A DNA stretch of 6,884 nucleotides from CAZYJD01 sp964647785 (GTDB lineage Bacteria; Bacteroidota; Bacteroidia; NS11-12g; UBA9320), in NCBI GenBank assembly GCA_964647785.1, contig CAZYJD010000097.1, forward strand, positions 1-6,884, in the 5' to 3' direction. Position numbers and translations under genes: made by a program. A model generated the notes under the pieces. That model had not been told where the DNA came from. It saw only the letters and a list, made by a program, of their open reading frames with translations, and made no database searches. Below are positions 1 to 6,884 of this stretch, in pieces (position 1 is the stretch's first letter; every line of letters starts with the position of its first letter).

Positions 1-861
1 AACAGCAAAGCCATTCTTGGAGGTGCTGGTGGCAGTGGTCATACCCTCGCACGTTATGCCGAATGGAATAAAAGCGAAATGCCGGATATCTTGATCATGG
101 GCTCAAGTCATGCCTACCGAGCTTGGGACACCCGAATTCTTGCAGCCTCAAATATCCAGGCGTTCAATATGGGAACCACTTCACAAAGCCCCATGAACAC
201 CTATTATCTATTGAAAGATCTACTGAAGCGTAAGCCCACTCCTAAGGTTTTGCTTCTGGATGTATTTCCGCCATTGCTCGCCAAAAAGCAAGGAATCGAA
301 TCTGCGATTGACCTCAACACCAATCTGCCAATCAGTATTCATTTGATCGAAATGAATTTCCAGTTAGAAGGCATACTGGCGGAACACCACCTCTTGGCCA
401 CGGCTGTTGATCGGGTTTTCACCCCATATTCGCAATTGAAACAAAAAAAGATCGCAAATGACAACTATTGTACAGGAGGTTATGTGCAAAGCAGTATGGA
501 ACCCGTCCCCCAAAATGAGAACCTTCCGAATGATTTACTTCACGGCTGGGAAACCGACCCGCGTCAATTGGAATATCTCACTAAATGCATCCGCAAGGCA
601 AAAGAATCCGGTATGCAAGTTGTTCTGATCAGTCAGCCCCAACAAGCCATGGTCACCCAATTGCCTTCATACAAAGATGGAATAACTATGGTGAAGCAAA
701 TTGCCAAACAAGAGAGGTGCAACTATTTCGATTGTAGCAATTTGGGCGATTCATTGCCCCTTGATTACATCGATTGGCATCATCTGGACTCAACTTCCGT
801 GGAGATGTATAATCGACATATGATCTCGGATTCCGCTTTTTTAGCCAATATGTTTAAATAA
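1..861 (+). CDS. SGNH/GDSL-hydrolase-like protein, 5' end cut by window edge
   Basis: The reading frame is open from base 1, so the gene starts upstream. The ATG at 79 is probably internal, because the 26 codons before it (including GGSGHTLARYAEWNKS) read as natural protein leading into the first motif. 286 residues are visible. A beta-strand DILIM runs into GSSHAYR (visible residues 34-40), which fits block I of SGNH hydrolases with Ser36 as likely nucleophile and the usual GDS aspartate replaced by Ser. A later MGTTSQSP segment may supply the oxyanion loop. D-W-H-H-L-D near the C-terminus (Asp258, His261) fits the catalytic DxxH of block V. Family knowledge: such proteins often act on cell-surface polysaccharides (O-acetylation or deacylation, as with AlgJ/AlgX or DltD relatives) and often carry an N-terminal membrane anchor, which here would lie outside the window. 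The substrate cannot be told. It may be co-transcribed with the TPR gene 65 bases downstream. The fold is fairly sure; the activity is inference. Confidence 0.72.
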   Translation, partial: NSKAILGGAGGSGHTLARYAEWNKSEMPDILIMGSSHAYRAWDTRILAASNIQAFNMGTTSQSPMNTYYLLKDLLKRKPTPKVLLLDVFPPLLAKKQGIESAIDLNTNLPISIHLIEMNFQLEGILAEHHLLATAVDRVFTPYSQLKQKKIANDNYCTGGYVQSSMEPVPQNENLPNDLLHGWETDPRQLEYLTKCIRKAKESGMQVVLISQPQQAMVTQLPSYKDGITMVKQIAKQERCNYFDCSNLGDSLPLDYIDWHHLDSTSVEMYNRHMISDSAFLANMFK

Positions 862-866
862 TGGGT

Positions 867-891
867 GTATTGTAGAGAATTTATACAATAC
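867..891. repeat. AT-rich inverted repeat between the SGNH and TPR genes
   Basis: GTATTGTA (867-874) and TACAATAC (884-891) are perfect reverse complements around a 9-base loop. The repeat starts five bases after the TAA stop of the SGNH-like gene, a common place for a terminator or an mRNA 3'-end hairpin. The stem has only two G/C pairs and no T-run follows on the plus strand, so it does not meet the pattern of an intrinsic terminator. It could instead be a weak processing hairpin, a regulator site or chance. Confidence 0.35.
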
Positions 892-926
892 CGTCATGCC
901 ATCCACAGTTAACTTTGAAGAAACAA

Positions 927-1004
927 ATGTTTATGAGACTGGCTCGTATATACCAATTCTTCTTTTTTGCTTTTTTGGCACTTGGCTTTTTTCACACACA
1001 GGCA
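927..1004 (+). other. Signal-peptide-coding segment of the TPR protein
   Basis: The 26 codons encode two arginines near the N-terminus, a hydrophobic core rich in Phe and Leu, and a polar C-region ending in T-Q-A before Gln. Thr at -3 and Ala at -1 satisfy signal peptidase I preferences. The core is encoded with three runs of six T (963-968, 971-976, 987-992). No cysteine lies at the cleavage site, which argues against a lipoprotein. Confidence 0.75.
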
Positions 1005-3986
1005 CAAAAAACTGCGGCATATCGCAGCCCCGAAGTTGTTTTTGAGAACGCACTGGAGTATTACGAAAAAGGCCTATATGGCCCTGCAAGAGAACTGTTT
1101 CAACAGTTCAGTACAAAGGCTGACGAGGGCATTCAACAAAAGCACAGCCAGATTTATGAACTTCTCTGCGGTATTCAACTGGGCAATAACAAAGAAGCAC
1201 TGGTTTTAGAAAAATTGTTGCGAAATGAAAATGCCACCATTCTTGAGAATACCGCATACTTTGTTTTGGGTAATTACTATTTCGATGAAGGGAAATATCG
1301 CAAGGCCAGTAGAATGTATGACAATGTTAGCACTTCAGGCCTGAGCAAAAACGAGTTTCAGGAAGCCAGCTTTAAAATGGGTTATTCATATTTTGAAGAC
1401 CATGATTACGATAAAGCAAAGAAATACCTTGGCCAGGCACGTGCACAACAAGGCACCTACTACATTCCTGCAAACTACTATTACGGCTACATTTCATACA
1501 TCGAAAAAAACTGGAGTAGCGCTTTAGCGTCATTTGCTAAATTAGAAGGCAAAGGCCCACAAAATGTTCAGCTATTCGAAGCACAAATTCATCTCGTTCA
1601 GAAACAATATGCCCAAGCAATCGAAAAAGCTGAAAAACTTCTGGAATCCGAAAAGCTAAAGGATGAAGCAATCCTTGTTATTGGAAAGAGTCATTATCAA
1701 TTGGGGGATTACAATAAGGCCCTGGATGCTTTTAAACAGTATGGCAGTCCCACCGAAGCATTAGAAGCTGACGAATTGTTTCAATTCGGAAACGCCTATT
1801 TTGAAAAGAAAGACTACGATAATGCCTTCCCGTTTTTCACAAGACTTTCAGCACTCAATAATGACCTTGGCCAGCTCAGCAGTTATCAGCTGGGCTATTG
1901 TTTCATTCAATTGGATAGGAAGCAAAATGCTTTCAATGCTTTTTCAGAAGCACGAAGGCTAGATTTCAATAAAGAAATTAAAGAGGCGGCGTTTTTCAAT
2001 TATGTTAAACTGGCATTTGAACTGGGATACCAAAATGTGGCAGTTTCATCACTGAATGAATTCATCGAGACATGGCCAAGTTCTGAATACATCGATGAAG
2101 CACGAGGAATTCTTGCTGAGAGTTTTCTCAGAACAAAAAACTACAAACAGGCCATTGCTGTGCTTGATGAAATAGAAAATCTGAATTACAGCAGTAAGAA
2201 AGCCTATCAAAGGGTGGCCTTTAATCGGGCGCAGGAACTATTTCTCAATAAAGAATATAAAGAAGCCCTCACCTATTTTGATAAGTCCTTCAAATACCCC
2301 ATCGATAAGCGTATAGAAGCAGAGGCGTATTTCTGGAAAGGTGAAATGGCTTTTCAGGAAAAACAATTGGACCTTGCCATAACGAACTACAATCGCTTCA
2401 TCAATTTAAGGGCGGCCTCAGAAAGTAAATTATACAATCAGGCATTCTACAGTTTAGGCTATTGTTATTACTCCAAAAAGGCCTATCCATTGGCACTGAA
2501 CTACTTTTTGAAATACAAAAATCAAGAAAAGTTTTTCGGCAAAGCGCCTGCAACTTACGTAGACAACTACTTAAGATTGGCCGATTGTTACTTCATTCAA
2601 CGCCAATACAGCAGTGCAGCCGATGCTTATGGATATGTGGCCAGTAAGAATTATGCCGGTAGCGATTATGCCATCTTTCAACAAGGGATGATTTATGGTT
2701 TACAGAATCAGCCAAATATGAAGATAAGCACCTTGAAAAAATTGGTGCGCGATCATAAGAACTCCATTTACATGGATGATGCATTATTTGAGACGGCACA
2801 GGTTTACATGAGTCAAAAAGACTATACCAATGCTGAAAATCTATACAATCAGATGATTAGCAAACATGATGCTTCGCCTTTTGTGGCCGACGCATACCTG
2901 TCGCTTGGGCTTATTTATTACAATCAAAACATCGACAATCGAGCGATTAGCTATTACAAAACGGTCATTGAGAAATATCCCCGTTCTGAGCAGGCAGAGG
3001 AAGCACTTCGTTTTATCGAATTGATCTATGTGAACAGTGGTCGTGGCGACGAGTACATCGACTTCATCTCCACCATTCCCAACAGCAACTTGCGCATTAC
3101 CTACCAGGATTCGTTGCTGTATGAATCAGCCATGGTGAAATACCGCGAAGGCGACTGCGGAACTGCTTCCAGAACCTTTAAGTCCTACATCAGTAGGTTC
3201 GGTCAAAAAGGTTATTTCATTATTCCGGTTAATTATTATCTGGCAGAATGTGAGTTCTTTTATGGCGATAAAGAAAAAAGTTTAGAGTACTACGCTTACG
3301 TTGCAGATCAGTCGAGATCTGATTTTAGTGAAAAAGTATACCTCAAACTCGGCAATGTCTACTACCAGCGTAAAGAGCTTAAAAAGGCCTTACAATACTA
3401 TGCAGAATTAGAGAAGGCTGCCACCTCCAAAGACAACTATGTTCAGGCGCTAATCGGTGAAATGCGCTGCAATTATGCCCTTGGCAATAAAGATGAAGCA
3501 AAAAAGAACGCCATCGATATTTTGCCGGTTGAGAATATCTCTAAAGAATTTGTGATCGAGGCCAACCTAACCCTCGGGAAAATACAGTTGGAAGACAATA
3601 ACTACACAACGGCCCTTTATCACCTCTCATATGTATCGCAAGAAAGCCAAAACGTTGTAGGAGCAGAGGCGCAATACCTCAAGGCAGATGTATTCTACCG
3701 CAAAGAGTCCTATGATAGTTCAATGAATGCCGTATTTGATTTGAATGATCGCTTTTCTCCCTATGAATACTGGGTGGTAAAAGGCTTCATTTTACTCTCC
3801 GATAATTACTTCGCACAACAAGATTACTTTCAAGCCAGGGCCACCCTGCAAAGCATCCTTGATGGCTATGACGGAGATCCGGAATTGATTCGCATCTGCA
3901 AGGAAAAAATCGATTTGATTGAGAAGGCTGAAAACCCAGAGCCCCAGCAGTTAGAAGAGGAGGAGGATGAACTTTTTGATCAATAA
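927..3986 (+). CDS. Exported giant tetratricopeptide-repeat (TPR) protein
   Basis: From ATG 927 the protein has 1019 residues. It begins with a Sec-type signal peptide: MFMRLAR, a Phe-rich hydrophobic core, then HTQA-Q, with cleavage likely after Ala26. No lipobox Cys is present, so a soluble periplasmic protein is expected. The rest, about residues 41-981, is a run of roughly 25 TPR-like helix pairs, e.g. LGNYYFDEGKYRKA, IGKSHYQLGDYNKALDAF, LGLIYYNQNIDNRAISYY and LGNVYYQRKELKKALQYY. The tail is acidic (LEEEEDELFDQ). No enzymatic domain or further membrane segment is visible. TPR arrays bind proteins; similar repeats occur in BamD and CpoB/YbgF, so an envelope-assembly scaffold is plausible but unproven. 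Start choice: TTG at 915 gives four more residues (MKKQ), and ATG 933 also leaves a signal peptide. ATG 927 is preferred because ATG dominates and it has an A-rich upstream context (GAAGAAACAA). The gene may be co-transcribed with the upstream gene and meets ppx tail to tail. Confidence 0.9.
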   Translation: MFMRLARIYQFFFFAFLALGFFHTQAQKTAAYRSPEVVFENALEYYEKGLYGPARELFQQFSTKADEGIQQKHSQIYELLCGIQLGNNKEALVLEKLLRNENATILENTAYFVLGNYYFDEGKYRKASRMYDNVSTSGLSKNEFQEASFKMGYSYFEDHDYDKAKKYLGQARAQQGTYYIPANYYYGYISYIEKNWSSALASFAKLEGKGPQNVQLFEAQIHLVQKQYAQAIEKAEKLLESEKLKDEAILVIGKSHYQLGDYNKALDAFKQYGSPTEALEADELFQFGNAYFEKKDYDNAFPFFTRLSALNNDLGQLSSYQLGYCFIQLDRKQNAFNAFSEARRLDFNKEIKEAAFFNYVKLAFELGYQNVAVSSLNEFIETWPSSEYIDEARGILAESFLRTKNYKQAIAVLDEIENLNYSSKKAYQRVAFNRAQELFLNKEYKEALTYFDKSFKYPIDKRIEAEAYFWKGEMAFQEKQLDLAITNYNRFINLRAASESKLYNQAFYSLGYCYYSKKAYPLALNYFLKYKNQEKFFGKAPATYVDNYLRLADCYFIQRQYSSAADAYGYVASKNYAGSDYAIFQQGMIYGLQNQPNMKISTLKKLVRDHKNSIYMDDALFETAQVYMSQKDYTNAENLYNQMISKHDASPFVADAYLSLGLIYYNQNIDNRAISYYKTVIEKYPRSEQAEEALRFIELIYVNSGRGDEYIDFISTIPNSNLRITYQDSLLYESAMVKYREGDCGTASRTFKSYISRFGQKGYFIIPVNYYLAECEFFYGDKEKSLEYYAYVADQSRSDFSEKVYLKLGNVYYQRKELKKALQYYAELEKAATSKDNYVQALIGEMRCNYALGNKDEAKKNAIDILPVENISKEFVIEANLTLGKIQLEDNNYTTALYHLSYVSQESQNVVGAEAQYLKADVFYRKESYDSSMNAVFDLNDRFSPYEYWVVKGFILLSDNYFAQQDYFQARATLQSILDGYDGDPELIRICKEKIDLIEKAENPEPQQLEEEEDELFDQ
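3980..3986. other. Convergent 3' overlap of the TPR gene and ppx
   Basis: The TPR gene ends with TAA at 3984-3986 on the plus strand. The ppx gene ends with TGA read from 3982 to 3980 on the minus strand. The coding regions therefore share seven bases tail to tail. I found no GC-rich hairpin followed by a T-run in either direction near the junction; the best candidates have only 4-bp stems. The two transcripts probably end inside each other's coding regions. Confidence 0.85.
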
Positions 3987-4891
3987 TTGCTGAGCATCTC
4001 TTTCTGCTTATACTCTTTGTACAAACTGCGAACGATCCCATCGCTCAAGCCAATTTTAGGGACATAAATCTTATCCGAACGGGTGTAGCGCGTAATTTTA
4101 AGGAAAATACGCGCCGCAGGAAGAATCACATCTGCACGGTCAGGATTTAAACGGTATCGAACCATTCGTTCGTCTGCAGTTAGCTGTTCCATCTCATGAT
4201 GCAACTCAAGCAGCGCTTTTCGGTTGATGTGTACATCTTGGGCCCTTTTTCGTTTCATCTTTAATATCTTATTGATGTTTCCTCCGGAGCCAAGTATCGG
4301 AATACCTGTTTTGAGAAGCCCCTGCTCATACAACCACTTTTTTAACGCCTTCCATACGCTCTCATCAACCTGCCCGTTCAATTCACGCAGGGTTCCGATA
4401 TTAAAAGAGAAACGCTCTTTTTTAATGTGATTCTCCAATAAGGTTAACTCCGTACTCCCTCCACCTACATCAACAAAAAGGATATGCTTTTGGTCAGGAA
4501 TAAACGCTGGTTCAAACTTACTGGATATCAAATTGGCCTCCCGATCTCCACTGATGACCTCAACACGAATGCTGCTTTCTTCATAAATGCGACGGATTAA
4601 CTCATCAGCATTCAATGCCTCTCGCATGGCGGATGTTGCATACGCACGATAACCAACCACCTGATACACTTTCATGAGATGAAAAAAAGACTTCATGCTA
4701 TGAATCATCAGTCTTGCCTTTTCTTCTGAAATAACTCCATTGAGGAATGCATCTTCACCAAGTCTTACCGGCACACGGGTCAAGGAAGCTTTGTGAAATA
4801 TGGGGCCATTCTCAGTCTCATAGACATAATTAATCAGCAGTCTGATCGCATTTGAGCCAATATCTATGGATGCAAACCTTAAATAATTCAT
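3980..4891 (-). CDS. ppx: Ppx/GppA family phosphatase, probable exopolyphosphatase
   Basis: The 303-residue protein likely releases orthophosphate from the ends of inorganic polyphosphate in the cytoplasm, although some family members also or instead hydrolyse pppGpp. It has the actin-like ASKHA fold motifs in order: phosphate-1 loop SIDIGSNAIRLL (8-19), YATSAMREA (84-92), VISGDREANLI (112-122) whose Glu118 matches the family's catalytic glutamate, phosphate-2 loop VDVGGGSTELT (140-150), GSGGN (201-205), NPDRADVILPAA (249-260) and GLSDGI (282-287). At about 300 residues it is the short form, with the two ASKHA domains only and without the C-terminal HD-like region of the roughly 500-residue E. 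coli Ppx and GppA. The ATG at 4891 overlaps the ppk1 stop as ATGA. This supports translational coupling and favours polyphosphate over pppGpp as main substrate, though sequence alone does not settle it. No ribosome binding site is evident. Confidence 0.9.
   Translation of the reverse strand: MNYLRFASIDIGSNAIRLLINYVYETENGPIFHKASLTRVPVRLGEDAFLNGVISEEKARLMIHSMKSFFHLMKVYQVVGYRAYATSAMREALNADELIRRIYEESSIRVEVISGDREANLISSKFEPAFIPDQKHILFVDVGGGSTELTLLENHIKKERFSFNIGTLRELNGQVDESVWKALKKWLYEQGLLKTGIPILGSGGNINKILKMKRKRAQDVHINRKALLELHHEMEQLTADERMVRYRLNPDRADVILPAARIFLKITRYTRSDKIYVPKIGLSDGIVRSLYKEYKQKEMLSNY
4888..4891 (-). promoter_or_regulatory. ATGA stop-start overlap coupling ppk1 to ppx
   Basis: Read on the minus strand, ATGA holds both the ppx ATG and the ppk1 TGA. 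With no Shine-Dalgarno-like sequence just upstream (the preceding bases are AGCCGACTGAACA), ppx is most simply translated by ribosomes terminating on ppk1. This would tie phosphatase production to kinase production. Confidence 0.85.
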
Positions 4892-6884
4892 TGTTCAGTC
4901 GGCTTATTGCGAAGATAATCGTTAAAAGCCAGCTGCGAATTCAACGGTTTCTTGCTATGCGCCACATATGCATTATTCATGTGTTCATCTAACTTTCTGG
5001 CCTTCACATTGTCTTGAAATTGCAAATCAAGAAACTGTTTCAACTCTGTTTGCAGTGCTTGATCATATACCGGCACGGCCGCCTCAATGCGGAAATCAAG
5101 ATTTCGTGTCATCCAGTCTGCAGATGAAAGGTAATAGAGTGGAGCTCCTCCGTTATGAAAAACATATATCCTTGTATGTTCCAGAAAGCGTCCTACAATA
5201 CTGATGGCTTCAATATTCTCTCCTCCTCCCCTAATACCCGGAATTAAACTACAGATGCCTCTAATGATCATTTTTATCTTCACACCCTTGCTACTTGCCT
5301 CGTATAGCTTATCCACCATTTCTTCATCCACCAAATTATTTAATTTCAGGATAATTTCGGCTTTTTCACCTTTTTGAGCCATTTCAATTTCACGATCGAT
5401 CAGCTCGTATATTCTTTTGCGCATAAAAACCGGAGAAATGAGCAAATGATTGAACTGTATGGGCAGGTATGGTTTTTCGATAAGTGCGAAAACCTTATTT
5501 ATTTCCATCCCTAATTCGGTGCTGGCAGATAGCAAGGCGGTATCACTGTATACCTTCGCTGTTCCTTCGTGGAAATTACCGGTTCCAACATAGGAGTACA
5601 AATGGGTTTGCTTGTTCTCCCTTCTGCTGATTAGCAACAACTTGCTATGTATTTTAAGTCCACTGATACCAAATACCAGTCTCACCCCTTCTTCTTCAAG
5701 AGTTTTACTCCATTTGAGGTTGGCCTCTTCATCAAAACGCGCCTGCAGTTCCATGACCACCAAAACTTGTTTGCCATTTTTTACCGCATTGATCAGGGCA
5801 TTGATCACCCTGCTTTCTCCTGCTAATCGATAAAGTGAGATTTTAATTTCAGTAACTCTGGGATCAATCGCAGCTTCTCGCAATAAGTCAATTACATGGT
5901 CGTAGGTTTGATAAGGGAAATGTAAGAGTAGATCCTTTTTCTTCAGAACTTGAATGATGCTTTTTTCACCCTTGAGGTCAGGATGCTGCTGGGGTTTCAT
6001 GGGTGGATACTCCAAATGTGCTCCTCCAACGTTCGGAAACTTCATAAAATCACGAAAGTTATGATACCGCCCCCCTGGGATGATGTTATCATCTTCTGTT
6101 AACCGAAGTTTTTTCATTAAAAACCGAAGGTATTTGGAGGGCATATTGCTATCATAGATGAAGCGAACTGGTTCTCCTTTTTTTCGCTTTTCTACCCCTT
6201 TCTTCATCTTGTCATAATAACTTTCAGAGATGTCATCGTCAATGTCTAACTCGGCATCTCTGGTAATTTTAATGATGTAAGAATCCATCTCAGAATAGTC
6301 GAATATGGAGAACACTTTCTCCAAATTCTTCCGAATTACATCATCCAGATAAATGATAAACTTCTTGTTTCCATCAGGAGGTAATACCAAAAAACGAGAT
6401 AAACTTTTTCGAGGTACTTCCATTAAGGCATAATCATCTTCTTGCCCGTCTTTTTTAAGAGCGATGAAAAGATATACAGACTTATCTTTCAAATAGGGGA
6501 ATCGGGGCACATTGCCCAGCAGAATAGGGACCAACAAAGGTTCTACAACCTGCGTAAAATAATCTTCAACAAACTTTTCTTGAATAGGTCCCAGCTGCAT
6601 TTCATCGATGATAAAGATGTTCTCTTCCTCCAGCTGTTTTTGAATTTCTCCATAAATCTCGTGAAACTCTCGTTGTAAATCAATCACCATTTCCTGAATA
6701 TGATTGAGCACCTTTTGTGGGGAGAATCCAAGTTTTGATCGGGTGCTTTTTCCAAGGCGATTTAAACGTTTCATGGTTGCAACCCGCACCCGAAAGAACT
6801 CATCCTGGTTGTTTGAAAAAATTCCCAGAAACCGCATTCGTTCAATGAGTGGCACCTTAGAATCTCTAGCCTCCTGAAGAACTC
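4888..6884 (-). CDS. ppk1: Polyphosphate kinase PPK1, 5' end cut by window edge
   Basis: PPK1 reversibly polymerises the gamma-phosphate of ATP into polyphosphate, usually as a membrane-associated oligomer. 664 residues are visible. The GTG at 6855 is not the start: the nine codons before it read VLQEARDSK and join PLIERMRFLGIFSNN, the conserved N-terminal PPK1 block. By alignment from memory with E. coli PPK (688 residues), only about 20 residues are missing. The N-domain (about 1-85), head domain (about 85-298) and the two phospholipase-D-like C domains (about 299-480 and 481-640) are all present. Catalytic residues in visible numbering are His412 (KIHSK; E. coli His435, the phosphohistidine) and His569 (FLEHTRIY; E. 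coli His592). The two are 157 residues apart, exactly as in E. coli. Arg352, Arg382, Tyr445 and Arg541 match E. coli Arg375, Arg405, Tyr468 and Arg564, and Asn25 matches Asn45. The enzyme should be active. It is the upstream gene of a ppk1-ppx operon; the promoter, and any Pho control, lies outside the window. Confidence 0.97.
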   Translation of the reverse strand, partial: VLQEARDSKVPLIERMRFLGIFSNNQDEFFRVRVATMKRLNRLGKSTRSKLGFSPQKVLNHIQEMVIDLQREFHEIYGEIQKQLEEENIFIIDEMQLGPIQEKFVEDYFTQVVEPLLVPILLGNVPRFPYLKDKSVYLFIALKKDGQEDDYALMEVPRKSLSRFLVLPPDGNKKFIIYLDDVIRKNLEKVFSIFDYSEMDSYIIKITRDAELDIDDDISESYYDKMKKGVEKRKKGEPVRFIYDSNMPSKYLRFLMKKLRLTEDDNIIPGGRYHNFRDFMKFPNVGGAHLEYPPMKPQQHPDLKGEKSIIQVLKKKDLLLHFPYQTYDHVIDLLREAAIDPRVTEIKISLYRLAGESRVINALINAVKNGKQVLVVMELQARFDEEANLKWSKTLEEEGVRLVFGISGLKIHSKLLLISRRENKQTHLYSYVGTGNFHEGTAKVYSDTALLSASTELGMEINKVFALIEKPYLPIQFNHLLISPVFMRKRIYELIDREIEMAQKGEKAEIILKLNNLVDEEMVDKLYEASSKGVKIKMIIRGICSLIPGIRGGGENIEAISIVGRFLEHTRIYVFHNGGAPLYYLSSADWMTRNLDFRIEAAVPVYDQALQTELKQFLDLQFQDNVKARKLDEHMNNAYVAHSKKPLNSQLAFNDYLRNKPTEQ

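Noticed and set aside
910..917. TAACTTTG as a Bacteroidota-type -7 promoter element
   Set aside because: The match is exact, but no TTG lies about 19-23 bases upstream, and eight-base matches with two free positions are common by chance. Not annotated as a promoter.
2593..2799. 68-codon antisense open frame inside the TPR gene
   Set aside because: It is fully inside a repeat-rich coding region and its product is rich in His, Cys and Ser with no domain. It is best explained as the antisense of TPR codons.
3975..3982. TTGATCAA palindrome at the convergent junction
   Set aside because: A perfect 8-base palindrome has no loop and cannot form a hairpin of note; it is part of the final codons of the TPR gene and is likely chance.
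3957..3993. Strong Shine-Dalgarno-like purine run (GAGGAGGAGG) followed by ATG and an eight-codon frame
   Set aside because: The purines are the codons of the acidic EEEED tail of the TPR protein, the spacing to the ATG is too short, and the frame is tiny. Bacteroidota also make little use of Shine-Dalgarno sequences.
3787..4041. 84-codon open frame on the minus strand across the TPR-ppx junction
   Set aside because: It lies out of frame over well-supported coding sequence of both genes, and its translation has no recognisable motif and low-complexity Ser/Cys/Pro content typical of a shadow frame.
1..6884. Defence island, mobile element or novel multi-gene system
   Set aside because: There are no transposase, integrase, toxin-antitoxin, nuclease, reverse transcriptase or CRISPR features, no direct repeats at element ends and no obvious compositional break. 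The genes look like ordinary chromosomal housekeeping and envelope genes.

Overview
The window looks like a piece of chromosome from a member of the Bacteroidota (Bacteroidetes). The evidence is indirect: the start sites lack obvious Shine-Dalgarno sequences, base composition is moderately AT-rich, and the polyphosphate kinase, the short Ppx-type phosphatase and the exported TPR protein all have a Bacteroidota flavour. I cannot name a genus. The window is almost entirely coding: four protein genes, the two outer ones cut by the window edges, with one short intergenic gap. I see no tRNA, rRNA, CRISPR array, insertion sequence, integrase or phage gene.

Left half, plus strand. Positions 1-861 hold the 3' part of a gene for an SGNH/GDSL-hydrolase-like protein. 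It has a GSSH motif near the visible start and a D-W-H-H motif near the C-terminus. A 65-base gap containing an AT-rich inverted repeat (867-891) follows. Next comes a gene of about 3 kb (most likely ATG at 927, or TTG at 915, to 3986) for an exported protein of about 1020 residues, built almost wholly of TPR-like helical repeats and ending in an acidic tail.

Right half, minus strand. A polyphosphate operon reads leftward: ppk1 (polyphosphate kinase, 6884 to 4888, 5' end outside the window) followed by ppx (Ppx/GppA-type phosphatase, 4891 to 3980). The ppk1 stop and ppx start overlap as ATGA, so translation is probably coupled. Together they would make polyphosphate from ATP and break it down. 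The ppx 3' end overlaps the TPR gene 3' end by 7 bases, convergently, with no clear terminator between them.

I looked for an undescribed system and found no convincing evidence of one. The parts that remain functionally open are the giant TPR protein, the SGNH-like protein and the terminator-poor convergent junction. The polyphosphate genes are conventional, and all the PPK1 active-site residues I could check are present.
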